Assembly (NCBI RefSeq): GCF_014117445.1 | Contig: NZ_CP059851.1 | Coordinates: 2,964,501 to 3,028,500 of the forward strand | Direction: 5' to 3' | Length of the DNA stretch: 64,000 nt | Origin: Sandaracinobacteroides saxicola | Lineage (GTDB): Bacteria > Pseudomonadota > Alphaproteobacteria > Sphingomonadales > Sphingomonadaceae | In this document: one piece after another, positions 15,556 through 23,796 of the stretch | Position numbering within the stretch: position 1 is the stretch's first letter | Layout of the letters: each line of letters opens with the position of its first letter | Notes under the pieces: generated by a model | The model's database searches: none | What the model was told of the DNA's origin: nothing | The model's input: the letters and a program-made list of their open reading frames with translations, nothing else | Position numbers and translations under genes: made by a program

Positions 15556-18498
15556 CTAGAACCGAACGCCGACCACTCCGCCGAAGCGCCGCGGTTCCAG
15601 CGTGAAGATGTTGGTGAACAGGCCCGACGACGGGTCGGTCACATATTGGCCGGTGATGCCCTGGTTGTCGAACAGGTTCTGCACGAAGGCGCGGACGTAC
15701 CAGCGCTCCTCCCGGCCGTTCAGCTGGATCGACAGGTTGACGGTTTCATAGGCCTTGATGCGGTCGATCGGCAGGTTGTAGTTGCGGCCCCATTGTTCGC
15801 CGACGAAGTTGAGGTCGGCGCGGATCACCGCGCTCATGTCGTTCGCCATTTCGGCGGTGTATTGCGCGCCGGCGGTGAATTTCCACTTCGGCGAGTTCTG
15901 CAGTTCCTTCCCATCCAGGTTGACCGCGTTGCCGGAGGGCAGGTTGGTGCGGGCGAGGATGGCGGGATCGGTGATCGGCACAAAGCCGGTCGCCGTCGGC
16001 ACGCGGTTGACGCCGGTGGGCAGGGTGATGTTGAACGGCAGGCCCTGGGCCGCGATGGCGGACCCCATGGCAGAGCAGATGCCGAACGCGCCCATGGCGT
16101 TGGTGCCCGGCACGGCCACCGCCGGCCGCAGCAGGCCGCCGGTGGCGGCCGCGTTGAAGCCGTTGACGAAGGCGGCAGCCGACCCGGGCGGCAGGGTGGC
16201 CGCCGGGGTGACGACGCAGTTCGCCGCGTTGGTGACGTCCTTGATGATGACGCTGTCGGCGCGGCCGCCGCTCGGGTCGCGGACATCGACCAGGCTCAGG
16301 TCCTTCACCTTGGTCTTCAGATAGCTGGCGGTGGCGTTGAACTGCCAGTTGCGGGTGGGGGCGACGATGAATTCGCCTTCCACGCCATAGACTTCGGCGT
16401 TGGTGTTGTCGTTGAAGCTGGTGCGGTTGATGATCCGGCTGATCTGGAGATTCTTGTAGTCATAGTAGAAGCCGGTCAGGTTGGCCTGGAAGGTGCCGCC
16501 GGCAAAACGGTTCTTCGTGCCGATTTCGAAGGCGTTCACCTTTTCCGGCAGATAGGTGACGGGCGCCGAGAACAGGGTCGGGTCGAACGGCGGGTTGATG
16601 CCGCCCGGCTTCGAACCGCGGCTGTAGCTGGCGTAGATCAGCGTGTCCTCGGTGAAGCTGACCTCCGGCTTCCAGTCGAGCACGACGCGGCCGGTGACGG
16701 CATCGCTGTTCAGGCGGGCATCGCGGAAGGGCTGGCGGCCGGGCGTGTTGATGTCGGCGTCGACGGTGTCGTTCAGGATGGTGCCGGCGTTGGCTTCACC
16801 CAGCGGCACGAGCGCGTTGAACAGCCGCTGCCGGTCCTGCACGCGCTTCTTGTCGTTGGAATAGCGGGCGCCGATGGTGAGTTTCAGCGTGTCCGTCATC
16901 TGCCAATAGGCTTCGCCGAAAATGCCATAGCTCTTCAGGTCGAAGCGCTGGGTTTCGGAGTTGAAGAAGGGCGAAGCGTTGAAGCGGGTGCCGCCCGATT
17001 GCAGCGCGCCGAGCAGGCCCGAGCCATAGTCAAGGCCGGTCGAGGTGACGAAATAGTCGCTGTCCGACCGGTTCTCCAGATAGATGGCGCCGATGCGGAA
17101 GTTGAACTTGCCCTCGAACTGGCTGGACAGCACGCCTTCGACCGACCATGTGCGCGACGAGCCGTTCGACTGATCATATTGCGTCGGGTCGGGGAAGCAG
17201 CCCAGCGTCGCGCCGCCATAGATGCCGGAATAGAGCCGGCTGGCGTTGGAGATGCAATAGTTGGCCCCGCTGTAGAGACGGTTGGCGACATTCGGGAACA
17301 GCGCCTTCAGTGCCGCATTCTGTCCCGGCCCGGGGCCGGTGACATTGTTGTAATCCTGCCGCGAGGTAACATTCGATTCCTGCCAGCTGCCGGTGACGGC
17401 CAGCGTCATGGTATCGAATTCCTGGTTCAGCTTTGCCTGCACATATTTTTCGCGGGTGCGATAGCTCGGGGTGAAGTTGGTGCTGACGGTGCGCAGGTCG
17501 GCGGGGTTGGTCAGGCCGGTATATTGGCTGGGGCCATAGACGCTGAGGTTGCCGAAGGGCAGTGCCGCGGCACCCAGCGCGATGGCGGCGAATTCGCGGC
17601 TCTGGATGATGTTGCCCAGCGTGGCGTTGCCATTGAGGTAGCCGTTGCCCAGCTTGTCCGGCGAGCAGCCGAGGATGGCGGTGGGATCGCTGTTGCACAG
17701 CTGTTTCTGGATGCGCATCCGGTCGCTGTTCTCGCCGGCATAATAGCCGATGAGGTCGATGGTGGTGGTATCGGTCGGGCGGAAGCGCAGCGACAGGCGG
17801 GCGCTATACTGGTCGCGGCCGTCGATCTTCGTGTTGTTGTAGAGGTTGGTGGTATAGCCGTCGCGCTTGATATACTGCCCGGCGAGGCGGACGGCGAACT
17901 TGTCGCCCAGCGGCAGGTTGATGATGCCCAGGCCGCGGAAGGCATTGTAATTGCCATATTCGCCTTCGACGCGGACGCTGAGGTCGTTCGTCGGCTTGGC
18001 GGTGATAAAGTTCATCACGCCGCCCGTGGCGTTGCGGCCGAACAGGGTGCCCTGCGGTCCGCGCAGCACTTCCAGCCGTTCGAGGTCGAGGAATTCGGTT
18101 TCGAAGATCAGCGGGCCCTGGATGGGCGCATCGTTGTAGTGGATGCCGACACCGGCGTCGCCCGAGGTGGCGACCGCGGGCGAGCCGATGCCGCGGATAG
18201 TCAGGTTGGCGCCGGTGAAGTTGCCCTTGGTGAAGGTGATGTTCGGAAGCGCCAGTTGCAGCTGGCTGGTGTTGTTGAGCTGCTGCCGTTCCAGGTTTTC
18301 GGAGGTGAAGGCGCTGACCGCGATCGGCACGTCCTGCAGGCTCTGCGCCGAGCGCTGCGCGGTGACGACGATTTCCTCGACACCGGTGTTGACCGCGGCG
18401 GGCTGCGCCGTCTGCTGCTGCGCCTGCGCGCCGACCATGCCGAAAAGCGATACCGCCGAAAGCAGCGCAAGGCGCGCCGAAAGCTGGCTGGCTGTCAT
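15556..18498 (-). CDS. TonB-dependent receptor
   Basis: A 980-residue outer-membrane transporter. The signal peptide ends AQAQQQ near residue 29. The TonB box EEIVVTAQRS follows at about 41-50, then a plug domain with LRGPQGTLFGRNATGGVMNF and a long beta-barrel ending in VVGVRF with a terminal phenylalanine. It imports a large substrate using TonB energy. The ATG at 18498 is preferred to an in-frame ATG at 18513 because a GGGAGGA site lies eight bases before it. A loop near residues 740-830 rich in G/A/P is longer than usual. No companion enzyme genes are adjacent, so the substrate is open. Confidence 0.93.
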   Translation of the reverse strand: MTASQLSARLALLSAVSLFGMVGAQAQQQTAQPAAVNTGVEEIVVTAQRSAQSLQDVPIAVSAFTSENLERQQLNNTSQLQLALPNITFTKGNFTGANLTIRGIGSPAVATSGDAGVGIHYNDAPIQGPLIFETEFLDLERLEVLRGPQGTLFGRNATGGVMNFITAKPTNDLSVRVEGEYGNYNAFRGLGIINLPLGDKFAVRLAGQYIKRDGYTTNLYNNTKIDGRDQYSARLSLRFRPTDTTTIDLIGYYAGENSDRMRIQKQLCNSDPTAILGCSPDKLGNGYLNGNATLGNIIQSREFAAIALGAAALPFGNLSVYGPSQYTGLTNPADLRTVSTNFTPSYRTREKYVQAKLNQEFDTMTLAVTGSWQESNVTSRQDYNNVTGPGPGQNAALKALFPNVANRLYSGANYCISNASRLYSGIYGGATLGCFPDPTQYDQSNGSSRTWSVEGVLSSQFEGKFNFRIGAIYLENRSDSDYFVTSTGLDYGSGLLGALQSGGTRFNASPFFNSETQRFDLKSYGIFGEAYWQMTDTLKLTIGARYSNDKKRVQDRQRLFNALVPLGEANAGTILNDTVDADINTPGRQPFRDARLNSDAVTGRVVLDWKPEVSFTEDTLIYASYSRGSKPGGINPPFDPTLFSAPVTYLPEKVNAFEIGTKNRFAGGTFQANLTGFYYDYKNLQISRIINRTSFNDNTNAEVYGVEGEFIVAPTRNWQFNATASYLKTKVKDLSLVDVRDPSGGRADSVIIKDVTNAANCVVTPAATLPPGSAAAFVNGFNAAATGGLLRPAVAVPGTNAMGAFGICSAMGSAIAAQGLPFNITLPTGVNRVPTATGFVPITDPAILARTNLPSGNAVNLDGKELQNSPKWKFTAGAQYTAEMANDMSAVIRADLNFVGEQWGRNYNLPIDRIKAYETVNLSIQLNGREERWYVRAFVQNLFDNQGITGQYVTDPSSGLFTNIFTLEPRRFGGVVGVRF

Positions 18499-18691
18499 CT
18501 GATGTCCTCCCATCCCAAAACTAGATCGCGCGCCAGTGGGCTGGCGTCATTGTCGACACCCAATCACCGGCTCTCCCAAGCCGCCTCCTGGCGCGTTTCA
18601 CATATACAATCAGGGCAATGGCCGCTTGTCCAGCGGCAGCGGGGGGAAAACGGCCCTGTTCATATTGATGAGGGCGAGTGTCGCTTTTCGG

Positions 18692-18711
18692 CAACGGCTG
18701 TGACGCCGTTG
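18692..18711 (-). terminator. Possible terminator hairpin
   Basis: CAACGGC (18692-18698) and GCCGTTG (18705-18711) form a seven-base stem with a six-base loop directly after the stop of the upstream minus-strand gene. There is no T-run, so this is only a candidate. Confidence 0.35.
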
Positions 18712-19128
18712 TCAATATTTCACTTTTCGCATCGAAACGATCGCCGCGATACGGCAGCTGCCGCCTTCACGGCCCATCAGCTTGTCCCGGCCGGCGCACA
18801 ATTGCCCGTCACGACCGCGCTTGTAGTAAAATCCGCCATAATAGGCGAGCTGCGGGCAATCGCTGGCAAAGCGCAGCCGCTTGCGCACCCCGCCGCGCAT
18901 CGACAGCTCCACCGTGCGGCTGCCCAGCACCAGCGCGCCGCCGATGCGGTCGGCGGGGATGCAGGCGCGCGGATCGGGGCGGCCCAGCGCCCAGCCCGCC
19001 GGCGCGGCGAGCAGCGGCGCGGCGCGGACGGCGGGCACATGCGACACCGGTTGCGCCGGCAGCGCCTGCGCCAGGAGCAGGCCGGCGAGCCCGCCGAGCC
19101 ATGAGATCGGATGCCGCACGCCGCTCAC
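18712..19128 (-). CDS. Secreted protein, DUF6491-like
   Basis: A 138-residue exported protein. A hydrophobic N terminus (WLGGLAGLLLAQALPAQP) is followed by a mature part with RACIPADRIGGALVLGSRTVEL, SMRGGVRKRLRFASDCPQL, YYKRGRDGQLCAG and a final cysteine in GGSCRI. Four cysteines and the CIP...VLGSRTVE...CPQL spacing resemble the DUF6491 family of sphingomonad and Caulobacter periplasmic proteins; that link is from memory. A GTG at 19128 is used because no ATG precedes the signal peptide. Function unknown. Confidence 0.65.
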   Translation of the reverse strand: MSGVRHPISWLGGLAGLLLAQALPAQPVSHVPAVRAAPLLAAPAGWALGRPDPRACIPADRIGGALVLGSRTVELSMRGGVRKRLRFASDCPQLAYYGGFYYKRGRDGQLCAGRDKLMGREGGSCRIAAIVSMRKVKY

Positions 19129-19210
19129 GCCAGAAGGAAATCCGGAACCATGCGAAGGGGCATCGGCGGCATCGGGTGAACTTTGGCTGAATTGCCGATG
19201 AATGCAGGGC

Positions 19211-20074
19211 TTAGCGGGCGGGCTTCATGAATTTCAGCGTCATGCGATCGGATTCACCGATGGCGGTGTATTTCTCCCGGTCCTTGTCGCCCAGGCGCAG
19301 GTTGGGTGGCAGGGTCCAGACGCCTTCGGGATGGTCGGCGGTGTCCTTCGGATTGGCGTTGATCTCGCTCGTCGCCACCAGCTTGAAGCCGGCGGCCTCG
19401 GCCATGGCGATCACCGCGGACTGTTTCATGTAGCCGCTCTTCGCCGTCTTCTCGTCCTCGGTGCGGTTTTCCGGCAGGCGGTGCTCCTCGATGCCCAGGA
19501 TTCCGCCGGGTTTCAGCGCGGTGTAGAAAGCCTGGAAGGCCTGCGGCGCGAAGCCCGCCATCTGCCAGTTGTGGACGTTGCGGAAGGTCAGGATCATGTC
19601 GGCACTGCCCGGCGCGGCGATGTTGCCCAGCAGCTGGCGACCGAAGCTGGTGACCGCGGGCTTGCCGAACACCTCGGGCGCGGCCGCCAGGCGGGCGATA
19701 TAGTCCGCCCGCTGTTTCTGGGCGTTGGCGCTGCCGTTGGGGTTGTTGTGGGCGGCGATGAACACGCCCCTGTCTTTCAGCACCGGCGCGATGATGTCGG
19801 TGTACCAGCCGGCCGATGGCGAGATTTCAACGACCGTCATGGTCGGGCGCAGGCCGAAGAACAGCAAGGTTTCCTTGGGGTTGCGATACCGGTCGCGGGC
19901 CTTTGCTGCGGCGCTGCGGTGTTCGCCGGCGATGGCCTTGTCCAGCAGGGCGGCGGTTTCCGCCTCCGCCTTCTGCGCCGCGGCGGGCTTGTTGTGGTTC
20001 TTGTGGTTGTTGGCGAAGCTGGGTGCGGCAAGAAGCGCGAGCGCGGTGGCGGCAAGCAGGCTGGACAGGCGCAA
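19211..20074 (-). CDS. Exported SAM-methyltransferase-like protein
   Basis: A 287-residue protein with a Sec signal peptide (SSLLAATALALLAAPSFA) in front of a class I methyltransferase fold. Motif I is TVVEISPSAGWYTDIIAP and later blocks are ADMILTFRNVHNWQ and ALKPGGILGIEEHR. The start is TTG at 20074, with GGGGAGA eight bases upstream; longer frames upstream lack such a site. Methyltransferases with a signal peptide are puzzling because S-adenosylmethionine is cytoplasmic; the family may bind something else or act before export. It faces a small membrane-protein gene on the plus strand. Confidence 0.8.
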   Translation of the reverse strand: MRLSSLLAATALALLAAPSFANNHKNHNKPAAAQKAEAETAALLDKAIAGEHRSAAAKARDRYRNPKETLLFFGLRPTMTVVEISPSAGWYTDIIAPVLKDRGVFIAAHNNPNGSANAQKQRADYIARLAAAPEVFGKPAVTSFGRQLLGNIAAPGSADMILTFRNVHNWQMAGFAPQAFQAFYTALKPGGILGIEEHRLPENRTEDEKTAKSGYMKQSAVIAMAEAAGFKLVATSEINANPKDTADHPEGVWTLPPNLRLGDKDREKYTAIGESDRMTLKFMKPAR

Positions 20075-20157
20075 GGTTGGTCTCCCCGTTGGATGGCTGA
20101 TGCGCCATATGGGGCGGCCGGTGCATTCGGCAAGCTGAACGGGGCCTGAGGAAAAAG

Positions 20158-20367
20158 ATGGGATATGAGGAAACGGCGTGGATGGCGGGAGTGGCGGCGG
20201 CATTGCTGCTGCTGGCGGGCCTGTTGCACCGCCGCCGGCATCGCCGCGGGCCGGCGGTCGGCGCGCCCTGGGCGCTGCTGCCCTGGGACTATGTCATGCT
20301 GCTGGCCGGCGTCTGCCTGATCGTGTCCATCGTGCACCTGCTGGCGCTGTGGCGGGACGGGTTATAA
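20158..20367 (+). CDS. Small two-helix membrane protein
   Basis: A 69-residue protein with two hydrophobic helices (about 8-22 and 44-63) separated by a basic, histidine- and arginine-rich stretch HRRRHRRGP. A GAGG sequence lies just upstream of the ATG. It is small but has coding-style composition and a plausible start. The stop overlaps the end of the convergent ABM gene by six bases. I do not recognise a family. Confidence 0.6.
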   Translation: MGYEETAWMAGVAAALLLLAGLLHRRRHRRGPAVGAPWALLPWDYVMLLAGVCLIVSIVHLLALWRDGL

Positions 20368-20676
20368 AGCGAGCGGCCGTTCGTTGCTGGCGTCGTACAT
20401 CTTCACGTCCAGGCTGAGCACGGCGCCTTCGGCGGCCTTGTTGAAGGCGGCCATGTGCGGTGCCTTGAAATGCGCCTTCAGCGCCTCCGCATCGGCCCAG
20501 CGTTCGGCGATGCACAGCACGGCAGGATGGCCGTCGCTGCCGTCGCTCTCCACCGCCAGGCTGTAGGACAGGCAGCCGCTTTCCGCCCAGGTGGCGCGCA
20601 TCATGTCGTTGAGCGCGCCGCTGAGGGCCGCGAGCCGCTGCGGCTTCACCTCGGCGCGGCCCATGATGATGATCAT
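20362..20676 (-). CDS. ABM-domain quinol monooxygenase-like protein
   Basis: A 104-residue YgiN-like protein: IIIMGRAEVKPQRLAALSGAL, ESGCLSYSLAVES, AERWADAEALKAHFKAPHM and a final VKMYDAS strand. Such proteins are cofactor-free quinol or menadiol monooxygenases, or members of unknown activity. The start overlaps the grpE stop by four bases, so it is probably transcribed from the hrcA-grpE operon and may belong to the stress response. Confidence 0.85.
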   Translation of the reverse strand: MIIIMGRAEVKPQRLAALSGALNDMMRATWAESGCLSYSLAVESDGSDGHPAVLCIAERWADAEALKAHFKAPHMAAFNKAAEGAVLSLDVKMYDASNERPLAL

Positions 20677-21212
20677 TCAGTGATTCCTGCCTCTGTCTTG
20701 GGTTTGGCGACGGTCACCAGTGCCGGACGCAGCAGGCGATCGCGGAAGACATAGCCGGCCTGCAATTCGCTGACCACCGTGCCGGGCTCGGCTTCATGCT
20801 CCACCTCCACCATCGCCTGGTGCTGGTTCGGGTCGAGCGGCAGGCCGGTCGCCGCCACGCGCTTGATGCCGTGGCGGCCGAAGATGGCGTGCAGCTCGCG
20901 CTCGGTCGCCTCCAGCCCGCCCTTCAGCCCGGCATCGGTGTCGGCTGGGAGCGCGGCGAGCGCCCGGGCGAGATTGTCGGCGACCGCCAGCATGTCCCGC
21001 GCGAAGCCGGCGGCGGCGTAGCTGACGGCGTCGGCCTTGTCGCGCTCCAGCCGGCGGCGCACATTCTCCGCCTCGGCCACCGCGCGCAGCGCGCGGTCGC
21101 GCTCGGCATCGCGCGCCTCGGTAAGGGCGACGATCTCGGCGCGAGCGTCCTCCAGTTGCTGCTCGATGCTCTTTTCCTCGACCGCTTCTTCGGCGGCATC
21201 CGCTTCGTTCAT
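20673..21212 (-). CDS. grpE: Nucleotide exchange factor GrpE
   Basis: A 179-residue GrpE, the factor that releases ADP from DnaK. An acidic start is followed by a long coiled coil (about 15-70, LEDARAEIVALTEARDAERD then RRRLERDKADA), a helical region FARDMLAVADNLARAL, and the beta domain with GIKRVAATG, DPNQHQAM, GTVVSELQAGYVFRDRLLRP. The start overlaps the hrcA stop by four bases. dnaK is not in the window. This hrcA-grpE order is usual in alphaproteobacteria. Confidence 0.96.
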   Translation of the reverse strand: MNEADAAEEAVEEKSIEQQLEDARAEIVALTEARDAERDRALRAVAEAENVRRRLERDKADAVSYAAAGFARDMLAVADNLARALAALPADTDAGLKGGLEATERELHAIFGRHGIKRVAATGLPLDPNQHQAMVEVEHEAEPGTVVSELQAGYVFRDRLLRPALVTVAKPKTEAGITE

Positions 21213-22246
21213 GACATCAACCTGCTCAATCGATTTGCTGTGAAATCCACGATGGGGACGACGCGGGCATAGTTCAACCGGGTCGGCCCGATAACCCCCA
21301 CCACGCCGACAATCCGCCCGTCGGCGCCGCGATAGGGCGCGGTGATGACGCTGGAGCCGGAGAGCGCGAACAGCTTGTTCTCCGCGCCGATGAAGATTTT
21401 GAGCGCGTCGGCCTCCCGCGCCTGGTCGAGCAGGCGGGCCATCTCCTCCTTCGCCTCCAGCTCCTCCAGCAGCAGGCGCGTGCGGTCGAGGTCGCCGCTG
21501 TCGAGCAGGTGCGCGCTGCCGCGCACGATCAGAATGGGGCGGGCACCGTCCGACGACCAGGCGGCCAGCCCCTGCGCGACCATGTCGGCGGTCAGCCGGT
21601 CGAGCTCGGCGCGGTTCGCCGCCACCTCCTGCCGCAGCCGGCCGGAGGCCGCGGTCAGGCTGAGGCCGGAGAGCCGGGCGTTGACGTAATTTTCCGCCTG
21701 CGCCAGCACCGCGGCCGGCAGGTCGGGCGGCAGGTCCAGCACCCGGTTCTCGACGCTGCCGTCCATGCCAACCAGCACCGCCAGCACCCGGCCCGGCGCC
21801 AGCGGCACGAAATTGAGCGCGCGCAATTGCGGCTCCGCCTTGGGCACCACCACCATCGCCGCGCATTGCGACAGGCCGGAGAGCGCCGCGGTGGTGCGCG
21901 ACAGCACCTCCTCCAGCGGGGCGCCCGAGGTGCTGGCCTCCCGGTCGATCAGCGCGGTCTCCCGCGCGTCCGGCTGCGCCACCTGCATCATGCCATCGAC
22001 GAACAGCCGCAGGCCGCGTTCGGTGGGGATGCGGCCGGCGGAGGTGTGCGGCGCCGCCAGCAGGCCCAGCTCCTCCAGATCCTGCATGACGTTGCGGATG
22101 CTGGCCGGCGACAGGCCGAGCGATCCCAGTTTGGACAGCGTGCGCGAACCCACCGGCGTGCCGGTGGTGAGGAAGGAATCGACGAGCTCGCGGAAGATGA
22201 TCCGCGAGCGATCGCTGAGGTCGGAGACGGACAGGGCGGGCTGCAC
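21209..22246 (-). CDS. hrcA: Heat-inducible transcription repressor HrcA
   Basis: A 345-residue HrcA, the repressor that binds CIRCE operators and controls heat-shock chaperone genes. The N-terminal winged helix has LSDRSRIIFRELVDSFLTTG, TPVGSRTLSKLG and LSPASIRNVMQDLEELGLL, and the C terminus ends with IVDFTANRLSRLMS. A GTG at 22246 is used because it gives the usual length and AGGGG lies just upstream (a tight two-base gap, so the site is weak). No CIRCE element (TTAGCACTC type) is visible upstream, so this operon does not appear to be under direct HrcA control. Confidence 0.95.
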   Translation of the reverse strand: MQPALSVSDLSDRSRIIFRELVDSFLTTGTPVGSRTLSKLGSLGLSPASIRNVMQDLEELGLLAAPHTSAGRIPTERGLRLFVDGMMQVAQPDARETALIDREASTSGAPLEEVLSRTTAALSGLSQCAAMVVVPKAEPQLRALNFVPLAPGRVLAVLVGMDGSVENRVLDLPPDLPAAVLAQAENYVNARLSGLSLTAASGRLRQEVAANRAELDRLTADMVAQGLAAWSSDGARPILIVRGSAHLLDSGDLDRTRLLLEELEAKEEMARLLDQAREADALKIFIGAENKLFALSGSSVITAPYRGADGRIVGVVGVIGPTRLNYARVVPIVDFTANRLSRLMS

Positions 22247-22341
22247 TGCCCCTACATAGGGCAGGGTGGCGGTGCCGCCAAGGATGACAGGGCCGCACGG
22301 GGCCGCTATGCCCACTGCCTTACGAAACAAAGGAATTGACC

Positions 22342-23058
22342 ATGCGCCCCAGCGGCCGCGCCCCCGACCAGATGCGTTCGATCACCATGACCCCGCGTTT
22401 CAGCCGCCATGCCGAAGGGTCCTGCCTGGTGGCATTCGGCGACACGCATGTGCTGGTCACCGCCAGCGTGGAAGAACGCGTGCCGCCCTTCCTGCGCGGC
22501 AAGGGCAGCGGCTGGGTGACGGCCGAATATGGCATGCTGCCGCGCGCCACCCACACGCGGGGCAGCCGCGAAGCCGCGAAGGGAAAACAATCGGGCCGCA
22601 CGCAGGAAATCCAGCGGCTGATCGGGCGCAGCCTGCGGGCGGTCACCGACCTGAAGGCGCTGGGCGAGCGGCAGATCACGCTCGACTGCGACGTGTTGCA
22701 AGCCGATGGCGGCACGCGCACCGCGGCGATCAGCGGCGCCTGGGTGGCGCTGCGGCTGGCGCTCGATGGCATCCATGCGGCGACGCCATTTGCGGCCGAT
22801 CCCCTCGCCGTCCATGTGGCGGCGGTGAGCTGCGGCGTGTTCGAGGGGACGCCGGTGCTCGACCTGGATTACCCCGAGGATTCGAATGCGGGGACGGATG
22901 GCAATTTCGTGCTGACCAGCACCGGCGGCCTGGTGGAGGTGCAGGCGACCGCCGAGGGCGAACCCTATGACGAGGAGACGCTGCTGCGCCTGCTGCGCCT
23001 GGCGCGCATCGGCTGCGCCGAGATTTTCAGCTGCCAGCGGGCGGCAACGGGGCGCTAG
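22342..23058 (+). CDS. rph: Ribonuclease PH
   Basis: A 238-residue RNase PH, a phosphate-dependent 3'-to-5' exoribonuclease that trims tRNA precursors. Characteristic blocks are [49 protein letters not shown] and [18 protein letters not shown]. The ATG at 22342 follows an AAAGGAA site. It is divergent from hrcA and starts the rph-rdgB-hemW run, a standard sphingomonad order. Confidence 0.97.
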   Translation: MRPSGRAPDQMRSITMTPRFSRHAEGSCLVAFGDTHVLVTASVEERVPPFLRGKGSGWVTAEYGMLPRATHTRGSREAAKGKQSGRTQEIQRLIGRSLRAVTDLKALGERQITLDCDVLQADGGTRTAAISGAWVALRLALDGIHAATPFAADPLAVHVAAVSCGVFEGTPVLDLDYPEDSNAGTDGNFVLTSTGGLVEVQATAEGEPYDEETLLRLLRLARIGCAEIFSCQRAATGR

Positions 23059-23074
23059 GGTGCGGACAGTGGCG

Positions 23075-23677
23075 ATGCCCGACACGCTGCTCCTCGCCAC
23101 CCACAATGCCGGCAAGGTCGCCGAATTCGCCGCCATGTTCGCGCCGCTCGGCATCACACTGGTGTCGGCGGGGGACCGGGGCCTGCCGGAGCCGGTGGAG
23201 ACGGAAGACAGCTTCATCGGCAATGCCCTGCTGAAGGCGCGGCGTGCCCATGCGCTGACCGGGCAGGCGACGCTGGCGGATGACAGCGGGCTGTGCGTCG
23301 ATGCGCTTGGCGGCGCGCCGGGGGTGCATACGGCCGACTGGGCGGAAACCGGGCAGGGGCGCGACTGGATGCAGGCGATGGCGCGGGTGGAGCGCGAACT
23401 GGCGGCGCAGGGGCCGGGCGTGTCGCGGCGCGCGCATTTTGTCGCGGTGCTGGCGCTCGTGCTGGCGGACGGGACCGAGCATGTGTTCGAGGGGCGTGCC
23501 CATGGCAGCCTCACCTGGCCGCCGCGCGGGCACATCGGCTTCGGCTATGATCCGGTGTTCGTGCCCGATGGCCACAGCCAGACCTTCGCCGAACTGCCCT
23601 TCGAGGCCAAGCAGGCGCTCAGCCACCGGACGCGGGCGTTCGAGGCGCTGCTGGCGGCGGGGGTATTGGCGACGTGA
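23075..23677 (+). CDS. rdgB: Non-canonical purine NTP pyrophosphatase (RdgB/HAM1)
   Basis: A 200-residue house-cleaning enzyme that hydrolyses dITP and XTP to monophosphates. The family pattern is clear: LLLATHNAGKVAEF, ETEDSFIGNALLKARRA, LADDSGLCVDALGGAPGVHTA, and GFGYDPVFVPDGHSQTFAEL. The ATG at 23075 begins the first strand; an in-frame GTG at 23060 would add five residues and sits closer to a GG-rich site, so the exact start is uncertain. It lies 16 bases after rph and its stop overlaps the possible GTG start of hemW. Confidence 0.95.
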   Translation: MPDTLLLATHNAGKVAEFAAMFAPLGITLVSAGDRGLPEPVETEDSFIGNALLKARRAHALTGQATLADDSGLCVDALGGAPGVHTADWAETGQGRDWMQAMARVERELAAQGPGVSRRAHFVAVLALVLADGTEHVFEGRAHGSLTWPPRGHIGFGYDPVFVPDGHSQTFAELPFEAKQALSHRTRAFEALLAAGVLAT

Positions 23678-23679
23678 CG

Positions 23680-23796
23680 TCGGACGGGCTGGCGCTGCCC
23701 CTCCACGCGGGCAAAGCCCGCGCTGCGGGCCAGCCCCACCCGCCGGCCGGAGACGCTCGGGAGTCTGTGGACGTTCAGCCGAATGCGATGCATTCG
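23680..23796. repeat. Palindromic repeats between rdgB and hemW
   Basis: Two hairpins lie in the 110 bases after rdgB: GCGGGC-AAA-GCCCGC (23707-23721) and CGAATGC (23780-23786) pairing with GCATTCG (23790-23796), with the hemW ATG in its loop. The stretch stays open in the hemW frame but does not look like protein-coding DNA of the family. Confidence 0.55.

Noticed and set aside
22247-22341. A CIRCE operator between hrcA and rph
   Set aside because: No TTAGCACTC or GAGTGCTAA half-site is present.
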